Positions 36,111-45,733 of a stretch of DNA of 64,000 nt are shown piece after piece (within the stretch, counting starts at the first letter, position 1; every line of letters begins with the position of its first letter). The notes beneath the pieces are model-generated. The model did not search any database, had not been told where the DNA came from, and worked only from the letters and a program-made list of their open reading frames with translations. The stretch is from Rhodococcus jostii NBRC 16295 (lineage in GTDB: Bacteria; Actinomycetota; Actinomycetes; Mycobacteriales; Mycobacteriaceae): assembly GCF_001894825.1 (NCBI RefSeq), contig NZ_BCWY01000009.1:37677-101676 (forward strand). The letters run 5' to 3'. Made by a program: the position numbers and the translations under genes.

Positions 36111-38213
36111 GTGGAATCCAGAAAGATTCGGGTCGGTATCGACACCGGCGGAACATTCACCGACGTCGTGGCTGTGGACGAGGAGTCCGGAGCCGTCGTC
36201 ACCACCAAGACACCCTCGACGCCTGCCGACCCGGCGCAGGGATTCCTCACCGGAATCGAGAAGGTGCTCGCCAAGCTCGGCGAGACCGGCGACGCGATCG
36301 GCGCCGTCAGCCACGGCACCACCGTCGCCACCAACAAACTCCTCGAAGGCAAGGTCGAGAACCTCGGGTTCATCACCACCGAGGGGTACGAGCACGTCCT
36401 CGAGATCGCCCGGCAGTCCGTCCCCGACGGCTACGGCAACTCGTACTTCTGGGTCAAGCCCGACCGCATCGTCCCTGCCGACCGCGTCCGCACCATCGGC
36501 GGCCGGCTCGCGTTCGACGGCAGCGAGATCCGCCCCCTCGTCGAGGACGACGTCCGCATGGCCGCCCGCTTCTTCGCCGACCGCGGCATCCGCACCATCG
36601 GCGTGTGCCTCATGCACTCGTACGCCAACCCCAGCCACGAGAACCGCGTCCGGGATCTTCTGCTCGAGGAATACCCCGAGGCCACGGTGAGCATCTCCAG
36701 CCAGGTGCTGCGCGAGTACCGCGAATACGAGCGGTCCATCACCACCCTGGTCGACGCGGCCGTGAAGCCGAACATCCGCAACTACGTCAACAACATCGCG
36801 AACCGGTTGCGCGAGTTCTCCTCCGACGAGGGCGAGGCCCGCGACATCCCGTTCTACGTGATGAAGTCGAACGGCGGCGTGCTCTCCGCGAAGGAGGTCG
36901 TGCACCAGCCGATCACGACGGTGCTGTCCGGCCCGGCGGCCGGGGCGCTCGGCGCGGCTCTCATCGCGAGCGTCGCGGGTGTCGAGCAGGTCCTCACCTG
37001 CGACGGCGGCGGAACGTCGACCGACGTCACCGTCGTGGTTCGCGGTGAGCCCGCGCTCACCACCGAGGGCCGGGTGGGGGCGTACCCGTCGAAGATCCCG
37101 ATGATCGACGTGGTCACCGTCGGCGCCGGGGGCGGCTCCATCGCCTGGCAGACCCCCGAGGGCACGCTGCGCGTCGGACCGCAGTCGGCGGGCGCCGACC
37201 CCGGCCCGCTCTGCTACGGCAAGGGCGGCAGCGAACCGACGATCACCGACGCCCACGTGCTGCTCGGCCGCATCCCACCCCACCTGCTCGGCGGCGAGAT
37301 CCCCCTCGACACCGAACTTGCCCGCAAGGGCGTCGAGCAGCTCGCCCACCAGCTGAAGCTCGACTTCGAGGCCTGCGCCACCGGCATCCTCGAGGTGTCG
37401 GCCTGGAACCAGGCCAACGCGCTGCGCCAGATCACGGTCAAGCGCGGTCTCGACGTCCGTGACTTCACCCTGGTGACGTTCGGTGGTTCGGGTTCGCTGC
37501 TCGCCTGCCGGCTCGTCGACATCCTCGGGCTCAAGGACGTCCTCGTCCCGCTGAACCCCGGCAACGTGTCCGCCTTCGGGCTGCTCACCGTCGACGTCCG
37601 CAACGACTACGTGCAGACCCACGTCTGCAGGCACGACCGGCTGGAGATCGAGGAACTGCAGTCGGGGCTGGACGCGCTCGCCGCCGAGGCGGAACGCGCA
37701 CTCGCCGACGAAGGCTTCGGGGAGTCGGAGCGCAAGTACGCGCGCTCCGCCGACCTCCGCTACCTCGGCCAGGCGTTCGAGGTCCGGGTGGCGATCGGTG
37801 ACGGTCCCGTCACGCAGGAGCTGATGGACGAGGCCGCGGAACGGTTCCACCAGGCGCACCAGGAGCTGTACGGCTACGACTTCCGCGGCGACCCGCACCA
37901 GCACGTCGAGTGGGTGAACCTGAGGGTCAGCGGCATCGGCCCCATCAAGCGCCCGACGCTCAACGAGATCGCGGCCGGAATCGGAGCCGAATCCGCGGTG
38001 ACCGGCACCCGTCCGGCTTACTTCGACGAGTGGGTCACCACCCAGGTCTACGACCGGGCCCGGCTCGGCGCGGGCGACGTCCTCGAAGGTCCCGCGGTGA
38101 TCGAGGAATTCAGCTCCACCATCCCCGTGCACCCCGGTTTCCAGGCGCGGATCGACACCTTCGGAAACATCCGCATCACCAAGATCGCCGACTCGAACGG
38201 AGCGAACCGATGA
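36111..38213 (+). CDS. hyuA: Hydantoinase/oxoprolinase subunit A (HyuA)
   Basis: A 700-residue ATP-binding subunit of the HyuA/N-methylhydantoinase/acetone-carboxylase superfamily. GIDTGGTFTD near residue 9 is the ATPase-fold phosphate loop, with SHGTTVATNKLLE and CDGGGTSTDVTV later. With HyuB it opens a cyclic imide or lactam using ATP. GTG 36111 is preceded by a perfect AGGAGGA. The 178-bp gap upstream holds the terminator at 35951-35980 and nothing else I can name. Confidence 0.92.
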   Translation: MESRKIRVGIDTGGTFTDVVAVDEESGAVVTTKTPSTPADPAQGFLTGIEKVLAKLGETGDAIGAVSHGTTVATNKLLEGKVENLGFITTEGYEHVLEIARQSVPDGYGNSYFWVKPDRIVPADRVRTIGGRLAFDGSEIRPLVEDDVRMAARFFADRGIRTIGVCLMHSYANPSHENRVRDLLLEEYPEATVSISSQVLREYREYERSITTLVDAAVKPNIRNYVNNIANRLREFSSDEGEARDIPFYVMKSNGGVLSAKEVVHQPITTVLSGPAAGALGAALIASVAGVEQVLTCDGGGTSTDVTVVVRGEPALTTEGRVGAYPSKIPMIDVVTVGAGGGSIAWQTPEGTLRVGPQSAGADPGPLCYGKGGSEPTITDAHVLLGRIPPHLLGGEIPLDTELARKGVEQLAHQLKLDFEACATGILEVSAWNQANALRQITVKRGLDVRDFTLVTFGGSGSLLACRLVDILGLKDVLVPLNPGNVSAFGLLTVDVRNDYVQTHVCRHDRLEIEELQSGLDALAAEAERALADEGFGESERKYARSADLRYLGQAFEVRVAIGDGPVTQELMDEAAERFHQAHQELYGYDFRGDPHQHVEWVNLRVSGIGPIKRPTLNEIAAGIGAESAVTGTRPAYFDEWVTTQVYDRARLGAGDVLEGPAVIEEFSSTIPVHPGFQARIDTFGNIRITKIADSNGANR

Positions 38214-40159
38214 CCGTCACCACCGAACCCGTTGCAGTGCAGGCGGTCAAGCCCTACCGGCTGACACCGGTCGACGGAACGACGCCCGACCCCGTGCTGG
38301 TGGAGATCGTCGCCGGCTACCTCGCCAGCGTCGAGATGGAGGTCGAGACGTCCATCTCGCGGACCTCCCGCTCACCGATGATCCGCGACGCCCACGACTT
38401 CCGCGCCGGCATCCACGACCGCAACCTCCGGAAGCTCACGGGCCGTTCGTATTCGGCGCTCGTGCACCCGGTGGCCCGGGACTTCCCGCTCGACACCATG
38501 AAGCCCGGTGACGTCTACTTCCACAACGACGTCTACCTGTCCGAAGGCGGCATCGGCCACCTCCCCGACCTCTGCGTCACCGTCCCGGTGTTCGCGACCA
38601 GGCCGGGCGAGGAGGAACCGTCCGTCGTCGCGTTCGTGCAGGCGTTCGGCCACCACGACGACATCGGCGGCTGCTGCCCGGGATCGATGCCCTCGGGCGC
38701 GACCACCGTGTACGAGGAGGGCCTGATGGTCCCGCCGATCAAGCTGTGGGATCAGGGTGTGCCCAACGAGGCGGCGCTGCGCATCATGACCCGCAACTCG
38801 CGGATGCCCGACGCGCTGGCCGCCGACCTCGACGCCGAATGCTCGGCGTGCCTGATGGGCGCCCGTCGCCTCACCGAACTGTTCGAGCGGTACGGCTGCG
38901 ACACCGTCGAGGCGTGCTTCGACGCGATGATGGACGCGACCACCGAGACGTACCGGCGGGAGATCCTGAGCAAGATCCCGAAGGGCGAGTACACGTGGGA
39001 GGACTACGCCGAACACGACGGCGTCGACGAGCCCATGCTGCACACGCAGCGGATCACGCTCACCAAGACCGGACCGGAGGACGAGGGCGGCGAACGCCTC
39101 ATCCTCGACTTCAACGGCACCGGCCCGCAGGCCAAGGGTCCCATCAACCACTGCGGTGACTACGCCGACGGCAACTTCCTCATCAAGTGGCTCGCACCGA
39201 TCCTGCGCAACCTCGCCGACAGTCCTGAGCGGATGGCGGAGCTCGACGTCAACGAGGGCGTGGTGCCGCTGATCGAGATGAAGTTCCCGGAAAAGGGCAC
39301 GCTGATCACCCCGATCTTCCCGGCGCCCACCAACGCCCGGACGTTCGTGATCCTGCGTCTGCTCGGTGTGCTCGCCGGCGTCGTCGCGAAGGCCGTCGAC
39401 GGGAACATGCCCGCCGACCAGGAGACCATCCGCTACACCGGCGTGTACGGCGAGGACTTCGACGGGCATTCGTACCTGATGCGAGAGGTGCTCGGCGGCG
39501 GCTCGGGCGGCCGGCACTACGCAGACGGCGAAGACACCATCCACGTCGTCCCCGACTCGCGGAACCTGCCGACCGAGTTCACCGAGAGCCGGTTCCCGTT
39601 CATCGTCGAGAAGCTCGGACTGGCGAAGGATTCCGGCGGCGCCGGACGCTACCGCGGCGGCCTCGGCTACGAGAAGCACATCCGGATGCTCAAGGATGCG
39701 AACTTCATGTCCATCGCCGACCGCTCGATCCTCTCCTGCTGGGGAGTCAAGGGCGGCAAGGCCGGACGTCCCTTCTCCGTGGTCCTCGACCCGGACGGCC
39801 CGAACGAGCGCGAGTTCGATGCGCTGACCGACGCCGAACCGATCAAGGCCGGCGAGGTGGTGCGGATCCGTACGACCGGTGGCGGCGGCTGGGGCGACCC
39901 CCTCGACCGTCCGGTGGAGGACGTCGTCCGGGACGTGCTGTGGGGCAAGGTGTCCACCGAGGGTGCACGTCTCGACTACGGTGTCGTGCTGGCAGTGTCG
40001 TCGGAGGAGCCGGTCGCGGACGTCGACGCCACCGAGACCCTGCGTGAGCAGATGCGCGCCGAGCGGGGACTGGACGAACCGTTCTTCGACCGCGGTCCCG
40101 GCTACGAACGTCTCTCCGGCGGTGCGAAGTTCGCCGAGTACGACTTCATCGACCGGTGA
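38210..40159 (+). CDS. hyuB: Hydantoinase/oxoprolinase subunit B (HyuB)
   Basis: A 649-residue HyuB partner. It shows the family segments HNDVYLSEGGIGHLPD, FGHHDDIGG and RYRGGLGYEKHI, and a glycine-rich end TTGGGGWGDPLDR. Overlap by 4 nt with hyuA shows co-translation. The C-terminal 90 residues extend past the usual end at the GGGWGDP motif. The substrate could be a hydantoin, a barbiturate-like ring or 5-oxoproline; the last is less likely since a PxpABC set is present at 51654-53916. Confidence 0.92.
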   Translation: MTVTTEPVAVQAVKPYRLTPVDGTTPDPVLVEIVAGYLASVEMEVETSISRTSRSPMIRDAHDFRAGIHDRNLRKLTGRSYSALVHPVARDFPLDTMKPGDVYFHNDVYLSEGGIGHLPDLCVTVPVFATRPGEEEPSVVAFVQAFGHHDDIGGCCPGSMPSGATTVYEEGLMVPPIKLWDQGVPNEAALRIMTRNSRMPDALAADLDAECSACLMGARRLTELFERYGCDTVEACFDAMMDATTETYRREILSKIPKGEYTWEDYAEHDGVDEPMLHTQRITLTKTGPEDEGGERLILDFNGTGPQAKGPINHCGDYADGNFLIKWLAPILRNLADSPERMAELDVNEGVVPLIEMKFPEKGTLITPIFPAPTNARTFVILRLLGVLAGVVAKAVDGNMPADQETIRYTGVYGEDFDGHSYLMREVLGGGSGGRHYADGEDTIHVVPDSRNLPTEFTESRFPFIVEKLGLAKDSGGAGRYRGGLGYEKHIRMLKDANFMSIADRSILSCWGVKGGKAGRPFSVVLDPDGPNEREFDALTDAEPIKAGEVVRIRTTGGGGWGDPLDRPVEDVVRDVLWGKVSTEGARLDYGVVLAVSSEEPVADVDATETLREQMRAERGLDEPFFDRGPGYERLSGGAKFAEYDFIDR

Positions 40160-40163
40160 TTCG

Positions 40164-40979
40164 ATGACCGAGTCACTCCCCCGCGGCGCCGAGATCGCCG
40201 TCATCGGCGCTGCGGGAAAGACCGGAGCCGCCGTCGTGGCGGCGCTCGAGGGGCTCGCCGACGTACGCCGGGTGGTGCACACCGCCCGGCGTTCCGGCGA
40301 TCACGCCGTCGACCTCGTCACGGGCGCGGGGCTGACCGAGGCGCTGTCAGGATGCCGGGGCGTGTACTTCATCGCCCCCAACGTCCACCCCGACGAACCG
40401 GCGCTGCTGCGGAACACCCTGGACGCGGCCGCTTCGGTGGGGGTCGAGCACGTCGTCTACCACTCCGTCGCGTGGCCGTACACCCCGCTCATGCCCCACC
40501 ACGTCGACAAGGCGCGTTGTGAGGACGAGCTCCGGACGCTCGGCGGCGGACTGCGGTGGACCGTCCTCCAGCCGTGCGCGTACGCGGAGAACTTCGGAGC
40601 GGTGCTGGACGGCTCGCTCACCACCGTCGAACTGCCCTACAGTCCGGACGCGACGTTCTCGTTCGTCCGGCTCGCGGACGTCGCGGAGGTGGCGGCGCGT
40701 GTGCTGTCGGAGGGCCCCGACATCCACCACGGCGCCACCTACGAGCTGGGCGGTCCGGAAGCCCTCAGCGTCCGGGATCTGTGCGACCGGGACGGCAGTC
40801 CGGTGTCGGTGAAGCAGGTGTCCGTCGACGAGTGGATGTCGCGGCACGGTCGGGACCTGACGGACGACGGTCGCGCCCGCCTCGCCGCGATGTTCGACTT
40901 CTACGACCGGTTCGGGTTCCTCGCGGGCAACGCCCTGTTCGAGTCGCTGCTGGGCCGCCCGCCCGCCCCTGCCACGTGA
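40164..40979 (+). CDS. NmrA-like NAD(P)-binding protein
   Basis: A 271-residue Rossmann protein of the atypical short-chain dehydrogenase group. The nucleotide motif is VIGAAGKTGAAV (near 13-24). The typical YxxxK catalytic pair is not clear, so it may be a sensor or a reductase with changed site. It starts 4 nt after hyuB and belongs to that operon. Its stop lies inside a large hairpin. Confidence 0.8.
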   Translation: MTESLPRGAEIAVIGAAGKTGAAVVAALEGLADVRRVVHTARRSGDHAVDLVTGAGLTEALSGCRGVYFIAPNVHPDEPALLRNTLDAAASVGVEHVVYHSVAWPYTPLMPHHVDKARCEDELRTLGGGLRWTVLQPCAYAENFGAVLDGSLTTVELPYSPDATFSFVRLADVAEVAARVLSEGPDIHHGATYELGGPEALSVRDLCDRDGSPVSVKQVSVDEWMSRHGRDLTDDGRARLAAMFDFYDRFGFLAGNALFESLLGRPPAPAT

Positions 40980-41018
40980 GTGGCAATGCGTGCCGGGGCA
41001 CACATTGCCACTCACGTG
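40973..41018. terminator. Bidirectional terminator hairpin
   Basis: A perfect 16-bp stem CACGTGAGTGGCAATG (40973-40988 with 41003-41018). A smaller hairpin GTGCC/GGCAC sits in the loop. It ends the NmrA-like gene and the convergent phoX. Confidence 0.85.
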
Positions 41019-41019
41019 C

Positions 41020-43089
41020 TCAGACGCCGATCCGCCCGCCCGACTTCCACACCGCCACGACGGCGGGACGCGGCTGCGTGTCGCCGCCGTCGGGCCAGTG
41101 CGACGCCGGGTTGTCGGCGCTCGCGTCGTCCAGTTCGCCCGGGTGCTGCACACACACCGTGACCCGCTCCTCACCGACGATCGGACCGCACGTCTCGGCG
41201 CCCTTGGGCACGGTCAGGAACTGCTTGGTCTCGCCGCGGTTCGCACCCTCGAGGACCACGCTGAACAGGCCGTCGTTCGACTTCAGCGCGTTGCCGTCGG
41301 TGGAGATCCACAGGTTGCCGTGCGGGTCGAACGCCAGGTTGTCGGGGCAGGAGATCGGGCTGACGCTCTCCTTGTCGAAACCGCCGAAGTAGGTGTCGGC
41401 CTCCGTGGGGTCGCCGCACACGAGCAGCAGGTTCCACGTGAACGCGGTGCCGGCGTGGTCGTCGGTGAGTTCGAGGACCTGACCGTTCTTGTTGTTGTTC
41501 CGCGGGTTGGCCTCGTCGGCCGCCGCCGCGCCGTCGACGCCGCGCTTGGTGTTGTTGGTCAGCGCCACGTACACCTTGCCGGTCGTCGGGCTGGGCTCGA
41601 AGTCCTCGGGGCGGTCCATCTTGGTGGCGCCCACCTTGTCGCCGGCCTGCCGGGTGAACACCGCCACCTCTTCGGCGCTCATGCCGTCGACGAGTGACTC
41701 GCCCCGGCCGTCCTCGCCGGTTCGCAGCAGCGGAATCCACTCACCGGTGCCGTCGAACGTGCCGCTGGACGGCAGCGTCCCCGACCCGTCGATCTCGTCC
41801 GGGGAGTTGCCGCTGAACTTCGCGACGTACAGGGTGCCCGCGTCGAGCAGCGTCATGTTGTTGCGGACGGCGGCCTGGCTGTTGCCGTCCATCATCCTGC
41901 GGCTGGAGACGAACTTGTACATGTAGTCGAAGCGCTCGTCGTCGCCGCTGTACGCCACGACGGTGCCGTCGTCGGTGACGTGGATGGTGGCGGCCTCGTG
42001 CTTGAACCGGCCCAGCGCGGTGTGCTTGACGGGTGCGGACGTCGCGTCCCACGGGTTGACCTCGACGACGTACCCGAAGCGGTTGACCTCGTTCGGCTCC
42101 TGGGCGAGGTCGAACCGCCTGTCGAACCGCTCCCACTTGCGTTCGGATGCAGCACCTTCCACGCCGTACCGCTTCAGCCGGGCGGCTACCGCGGGATCGG
42201 TGGCCAGTTCGGCGTTCGCGAAGTACTGGTTGAAGTTCTCCTCCCCCGACAGCACCGTTCCCCACGGGGTCACGCCACCCGAGCAGTTGTTGAGGGTGCC
42301 GAGCACCGTGGTGCCGGTCGGGTCGGCGGACGTCTTCAGGAAGTCGCTGCCCGCGGCGGGGCCGGTGACGACGAACTCCGTCGTCGCCGTGATCCGCCGG
42401 TTGTACGGTCCGAAGTCGGGAGTGAGCGCACCCGAGGCGGATTCGCCCTTCACCTGCACCACGGACAGCCCGTGCGCGGCGAGCGCGGTCTGGAACTGTT
42501 CGGGTGACGGGTTCTCCGCGTCGTAACCCGTGAACATGAACGGCTCGGTGGTGTACTCGTGGTTGACCACCAGCAGGAAGGTGTTCGGTTGGCCGTCGAC
42601 CGGCAGGAGTCCGGCGAAGTCGTTGTTGAACCCGAACTGCTGCGCCTGGGCCTGGGCGGTCTGGTTGTCGAAGTCGAAGGCGGGAGCCCCGGGCAGCACG
42701 GGGTCGCCCCAGCGGATCACGACTGCCTGCTCGTAGCCGTCGGGGACGACGACGGCGTCCTCGGTGTTGGGGGCGACGGCGTCGAAGCTCGTTCCCGCGG
42801 GTGCTGCCCCGTCCGAACCGCCGGTGGCGGAACCGCTTCCGCTTCCGGAGTCGTCCGAGCAGGCCACCAGCGTGCTGCCGGCGCCGACGGCGAGGACGGC
42901 CATCCCCGTTCCGCGGAGCATGCCGCGCCGGGACAGGGCGGTGCGGGCGATGTCACGGAAGTACTCGCCCTGCGACGTGTTGGGCACGTCGTGGGAGCAC
43001 GCGTTTCCGCACTTGTACTGGCAAGTGACGGATGCGCGCGAAGACACGCCGTCGTGGTTGACGAACAGTGCGAGGGGTTTCAAACTCAC
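41020..43089 (-). CDS. phoX: PhoX-family (DUF839) Tat-exported phosphatase
   Basis: A 689-residue PhoX-type alkaline phosphatase, a calcium- and iron-dependent enzyme that releases phosphate outside the cell. The Tat motif SRRGMLRGTG is near residue 60, followed by a hydrophobic stretch and a possible lipobox LVAC. PhoX-family segments include NHEYTTEPF, LNNCSGGVTPWGTVLSGEEN and RPEDFEPSP. GTG 43089 with GGGAG 7 nt upstream gives the usual long N region before the Tat motif; the frame stays open to 43176. Two ACGTTC direct repeats about 12 nt apart lie upstream on the minus strand (about 43149-43166), a possible but weak PHO box. Confidence 0.9.
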   Translation of the reverse strand: MSLKPLALFVNHDGVSSRASVTCQYKCGNACSHDVPNTSQGEYFRDIARTALSRRGMLRGTGMAVLAVGAGSTLVACSDDSGSGSGSATGGSDGAAPAGTSFDAVAPNTEDAVVVPDGYEQAVVIRWGDPVLPGAPAFDFDNQTAQAQAQQFGFNNDFAGLLPVDGQPNTFLLVVNHEYTTEPFMFTGYDAENPSPEQFQTALAAHGLSVVQVKGESASGALTPDFGPYNRRITATTEFVVTGPAAGSDFLKTSADPTGTTVLGTLNNCSGGVTPWGTVLSGEENFNQYFANAELATDPAVAARLKRYGVEGAASERKWERFDRRFDLAQEPNEVNRFGYVVEVNPWDATSAPVKHTALGRFKHEAATIHVTDDGTVVAYSGDDERFDYMYKFVSSRRMMDGNSQAAVRNNMTLLDAGTLYVAKFSGNSPDEIDGSGTLPSSGTFDGTGEWIPLLRTGEDGRGESLVDGMSAEEVAVFTRQAGDKVGATKMDRPEDFEPSPTTGKVYVALTNNTKRGVDGAAAADEANPRNNNKNGQVLELTDDHAGTAFTWNLLLVCGDPTEADTYFGGFDKESVSPISCPDNLAFDPHGNLWISTDGNALKSNDGLFSVVLEGANRGETKQFLTVPKGAETCGPIVGEERVTVCVQHPGELDDASADNPASHWPDGGDTQPRPAVVAVWKSGGRIGV

Positions 43090-43243
43090 CGTGGCTCCCG
43101 ATTCGAAGTGGACAACTCCGGCACCGTAGGAGTTACAAGCGAGGGAAAGGGAACGTGTGTGTGAACGTGCGGACAACGAGGCGACCCTAAGTCGTGAGGA
43201 ATTGCGTCTAGCCAGCAGCCCCGTAGCCGTGCACCATGGATAG

Positions 43244-44260
43244 ATGGACCCCGTCGAAGCGCTGCGGGAAATTGCGTTCTGGCTCGAACGCTCGCGCGAC
43301 GAGGCCCCGAGGATCGCCGCCTTCCGGCGGGCCGCCGACGTGATCGCCTACTCGACCCCCGAGCAGCTCGCCGACCTCGAGGAGGCCGGCTGGATGGCAC
43401 TGCCCGACATCGGGTCCGAGCCCGCCGCGATCATCCGTGAGTGCGCCGGATCGGTGCCGCTGTATCTGCTGTATCTGCGCGGGTCCGCGGAGCCGATCGG
43501 GCTCGGCGGAACGGAACTGCTCGAGGCCCTCCGCGGCGATCTGCACACCCATTCGGACTGGTCCGACGGCCGGTGCGAGATCAGGGAGATGATGTACCGG
43601 GCCGCCGCGCTGGGGCACGAATACTGCGCGATCACCGACCACTCGCCACGGCTGACGGTCGCCAACGGGCTGTCCTCGGAGCAGCTGCTCACCCAGCTGA
43701 ACGTGGTCGCGGAACTGAACGTCGAGCTCGCGCCGTTCCGGGTGCTCACCGGGATCGAGGTCGACATCCTCGACGACGGGTCCCTCGATCAGGACGACGA
43801 CCTGCTCGCCGACCTGGACATCGTGGTGGCCAGCGTGCACACGCATCTGGACACCGACCGCGCGACGACGACCAAGCGGATGCTGCAGGCCGTCAAGTCT
43901 CCGCACGTCGACGTCCTGGGGCATTGCACCGGCCGGCTGGTCGAGGGCACCCGGGGGCCGCGGCCGGAGTCGAAGTTCGATGCGGAACGGGTCTTCGAGG
44001 CGTGCCGCGAGTACGGCACCGCGGTGGAGATCAACTCCCGCCCCGAGCGGCGGGACCCGCCGGGTCGTCTGATCGATCTGGCCCTGAACAGCGGCTGCCT
44101 CTTCTCCATCGACACCGACGCGCACACCACCGGTCAGCTCGCCTGGCAGGGCTACGCCTGCGAGCGGGCCGCCGAACGCGGCGTCGAACCGTCGGATGTG
44201 ATCAACACCCTGCCCGTGGCCGAGTTGTTGGAGTGGACCGGCGCGCCGATCCGGCGATGA
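43244..44260 (+). CDS. PHP-domain protein (PolX C-terminal type)
   Basis: A 338-residue protein. The first 95 residues resemble the helix-hairpin-helix part found before PHP domains in PolX-like proteins (RIAAFRRAADVIAYS). The PHP domain has metal-binding motifs DLHTHSDWSDG, ITDHSPRL and a late DTDAHTTG. It should be a metal-dependent phosphoesterase; the polymerase parts of PolX are absent. It overlaps the hydrolase gene after it by 4 nt. The 154-bp divergent gap before it serves phoX too. Confidence 0.85.
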   Translation: MDPVEALREIAFWLERSRDEAPRIAAFRRAADVIAYSTPEQLADLEEAGWMALPDIGSEPAAIIRECAGSVPLYLLYLRGSAEPIGLGGTELLEALRGDLHTHSDWSDGRCEIREMMYRAAALGHEYCAITDHSPRLTVANGLSSEQLLTQLNVVAELNVELAPFRVLTGIEVDILDDGSLDQDDDLLADLDIVVASVHTHLDTDRATTTKRMLQAVKSPHVDVLGHCTGRLVEGTRGPRPESKFDAERVFEACREYGTAVEINSRPERRDPPGRLIDLALNSGCLFSIDTDAHTTGQLAWQGYACERAAERGVEPSDVINTLPVAELLEWTGAPIRR

Positions 44261-45078
44261 TCCGCGTCGTGCTGGTTGCGGTTGCGGTCGTGGCCCTGCT
44301 GATCGCCGCCGGGTGGGTGCTGCAGCGACGACTGATCTACTTCCCCGACACCGCCCCGGTGCCGCCTGCGGACCAGCTGATCGCCGGGGCCGAGGACGTC
44401 ACGCTGACCACGTCGGACGGCCTCGAACTCGGCGCCTGGTACGTGCCACCCGCGGGCAGTGACCTTCACATGACCGTCCTCGTGGCGGCCGGGAACGCCG
44501 GCAACAGGGCCGACCGGGCGGTGCTGGCGTCGGACCTCGCCGCCGCGGGATTCGCCACGCTGCTCTTCGACTACCGCGGGTACGGCGGCAACCCCGGTCA
44601 CCCCAGCGAGGACGGGCTGGCGCTCGATGTCCGCGCGGCCCGCCGGCACCTCGTCGACGAGCGTCGGGTGCCGCCGGAGCGGCTGCTCTACTTCGGGGAA
44701 AGTCTCGGAACCGGCGTGGTCACCGAACTCGCCACCGAGCATCCACCGGCGGGCCTGTTGCTGCGGTCGCCGTTCGTCGACCTCGCCTCCGTCGGCCGGC
44801 ACCACTACCCGTTCCTGCCGGTTCGGTTGCTGCTGCGTGACCGCTTTCCGGTCGCGGAGTTCGTCACCCGCATCGACGTGCCCACCACCGTGGTCTACGG
44901 CACGGCCGACATCGTCGTCCCACCCGGCCAGAGTGCGCGCGTGGCCGATGCGGCGCTCGGCGACGTCGACACCGTCGTGCTGGCCGGGGCCGGGCACAAC
45001 GACGACGTGATGTTCGGCGGCGCGCAGATCGTCCGCGCCACCGCCGATCTCGCCGCGAGGGCGCTCCGCGCCCCGTGA
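44257..45078 (+). CDS. Membrane-anchored alpha/beta hydrolase
   Basis: A 273-residue serine hydrolase with one N-terminal membrane segment (about 3-20). The nucleophile elbow is GESLG (near residue 148), the oxyanion region AGNAGNR, and the catalytic acid and histidine are in YGTADIVVP and GAGHND. It is similar to the BEM46/YfhR-type hydrolases. Its last residues RALRAP and TGA come from the recurring intergenic hairpin element. Confidence 0.86.
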   Translation: MIRVVLVAVAVVALLIAAGWVLQRRLIYFPDTAPVPPADQLIAGAEDVTLTTSDGLELGAWYVPPAGSDLHMTVLVAAGNAGNRADRAVLASDLAAAGFATLLFDYRGYGGNPGHPSEDGLALDVRAARRHLVDERRVPPERLLYFGESLGTGVVTELATEHPPAGLLLRSPFVDLASVGRHHYPFLPVRLLLRDRFPVAEFVTRIDVPTTVVYGTADIVVPPGQSARVADAALGDVDTVVLAGAGHNDDVMFGGAQIVRATADLAARALRAP

Positions 45079-45108
45079 GTGGTTGACGAGTCTCTGCACT
45101 CGCCCCCC
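45059..45108. repeat. Compound hairpin element, copy 1 (divergent copy)
   Basis: GGCGCTCCGCGCC (45059-45071) followed by GTGAGTGGTTGACGAGTC, TCTG and a degenerate right arm. It matches the element at 48713, 57349 and 63961. It lies across the end of the hydrolase gene and can act as terminator against the convergent lutC. Confidence 0.7.
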
Positions 45109-45121
45109 ACGCACCGGCGCG

Positions 45122-45733
45122 TCAGCGCACGATGACGACGTCCAGCGTCCGTGGACCGTGGACGCCCTCCACACGGTTGAGTTCGATGTCGCTGGTGGCG
45201 CTGGGACCACTGATGAATGTCAGCGGCTTGGTCGCGTCGAGGGTCTGGAAGGCCTGCGGCACGGTGTCGACGATCTGATCGGTGCGCACGATGCAAATGT
45301 GGTGATCCGGGACCAGGGTCAGCGCCCGCCGGCCCTGACCGGCGCCGCCGTCGAGCACGATGGTCCCGGTGGCGGCGATCCCGAGGGTGCAGCCGGTGAC
45401 CACGACGTCGAGCGCGTCGAGTTCGAGTGTGGACAGTTCGGCGGGTGCACCGTCGACGACGACGTCACGCCGGGGCCGCCACGACTCCGGCAGGTCCGGC
45501 GGGACGACGGCCCGCGCCCCCTCCGCGATCAACCCGGTGACGATCTTCGAGACCGTGCTCTCGTCGGCATGGAAGACCTGCGCGCGGTAGTCGTCGACGG
45601 TGTGGGCGAACAGCTCGGCGTCCCCGGGCCCGGACACGGCATCACGGTGGTAGTCGCGGGGAACCGGTTCGGGGGCAGGCGCTTCGGCGAGCGCCGACCG
45701 GATCCGGGACAGTATCTCTTCGCGTGCGGTCAT
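45122..45733 (-). CDS. lutC: Lactate utilisation protein C (LUD domain)
   Basis: A 203-residue LUD-domain protein, subunit of the LutABC L-lactate oxidising complex. It has the conserved GCTLGIAATGTIVLD and PDHHICIV segments. It starts at ATG 45733, overlapping lutB by 4 nt, and is last of the operon. Confidence 0.93.
   Translation of the reverse strand: MTAREEILSRIRSALAEAPAPEPVPRDYHRDAVSGPGDAELFAHTVDDYRAQVFHADESTVSKIVTGLIAEGARAVVPPDLPESWRPRRDVVVDGAPAELSTLELDALDVVVTGCTLGIAATGTIVLDGGAGQGRRALTLVPDHHICIVRTDQIVDTVPQAFQTLDATKPLTFISGPSATSDIELNRVEGVHGPRTLDVVIVR

Noticed and set aside
43144..43171. PHO box before phoX
   Set aside because: The two ACGTTC repeats are spaced by 12 and not the usual 11 nt and lack the full GTTCACC consensus; mentioned only within the phoX entry.
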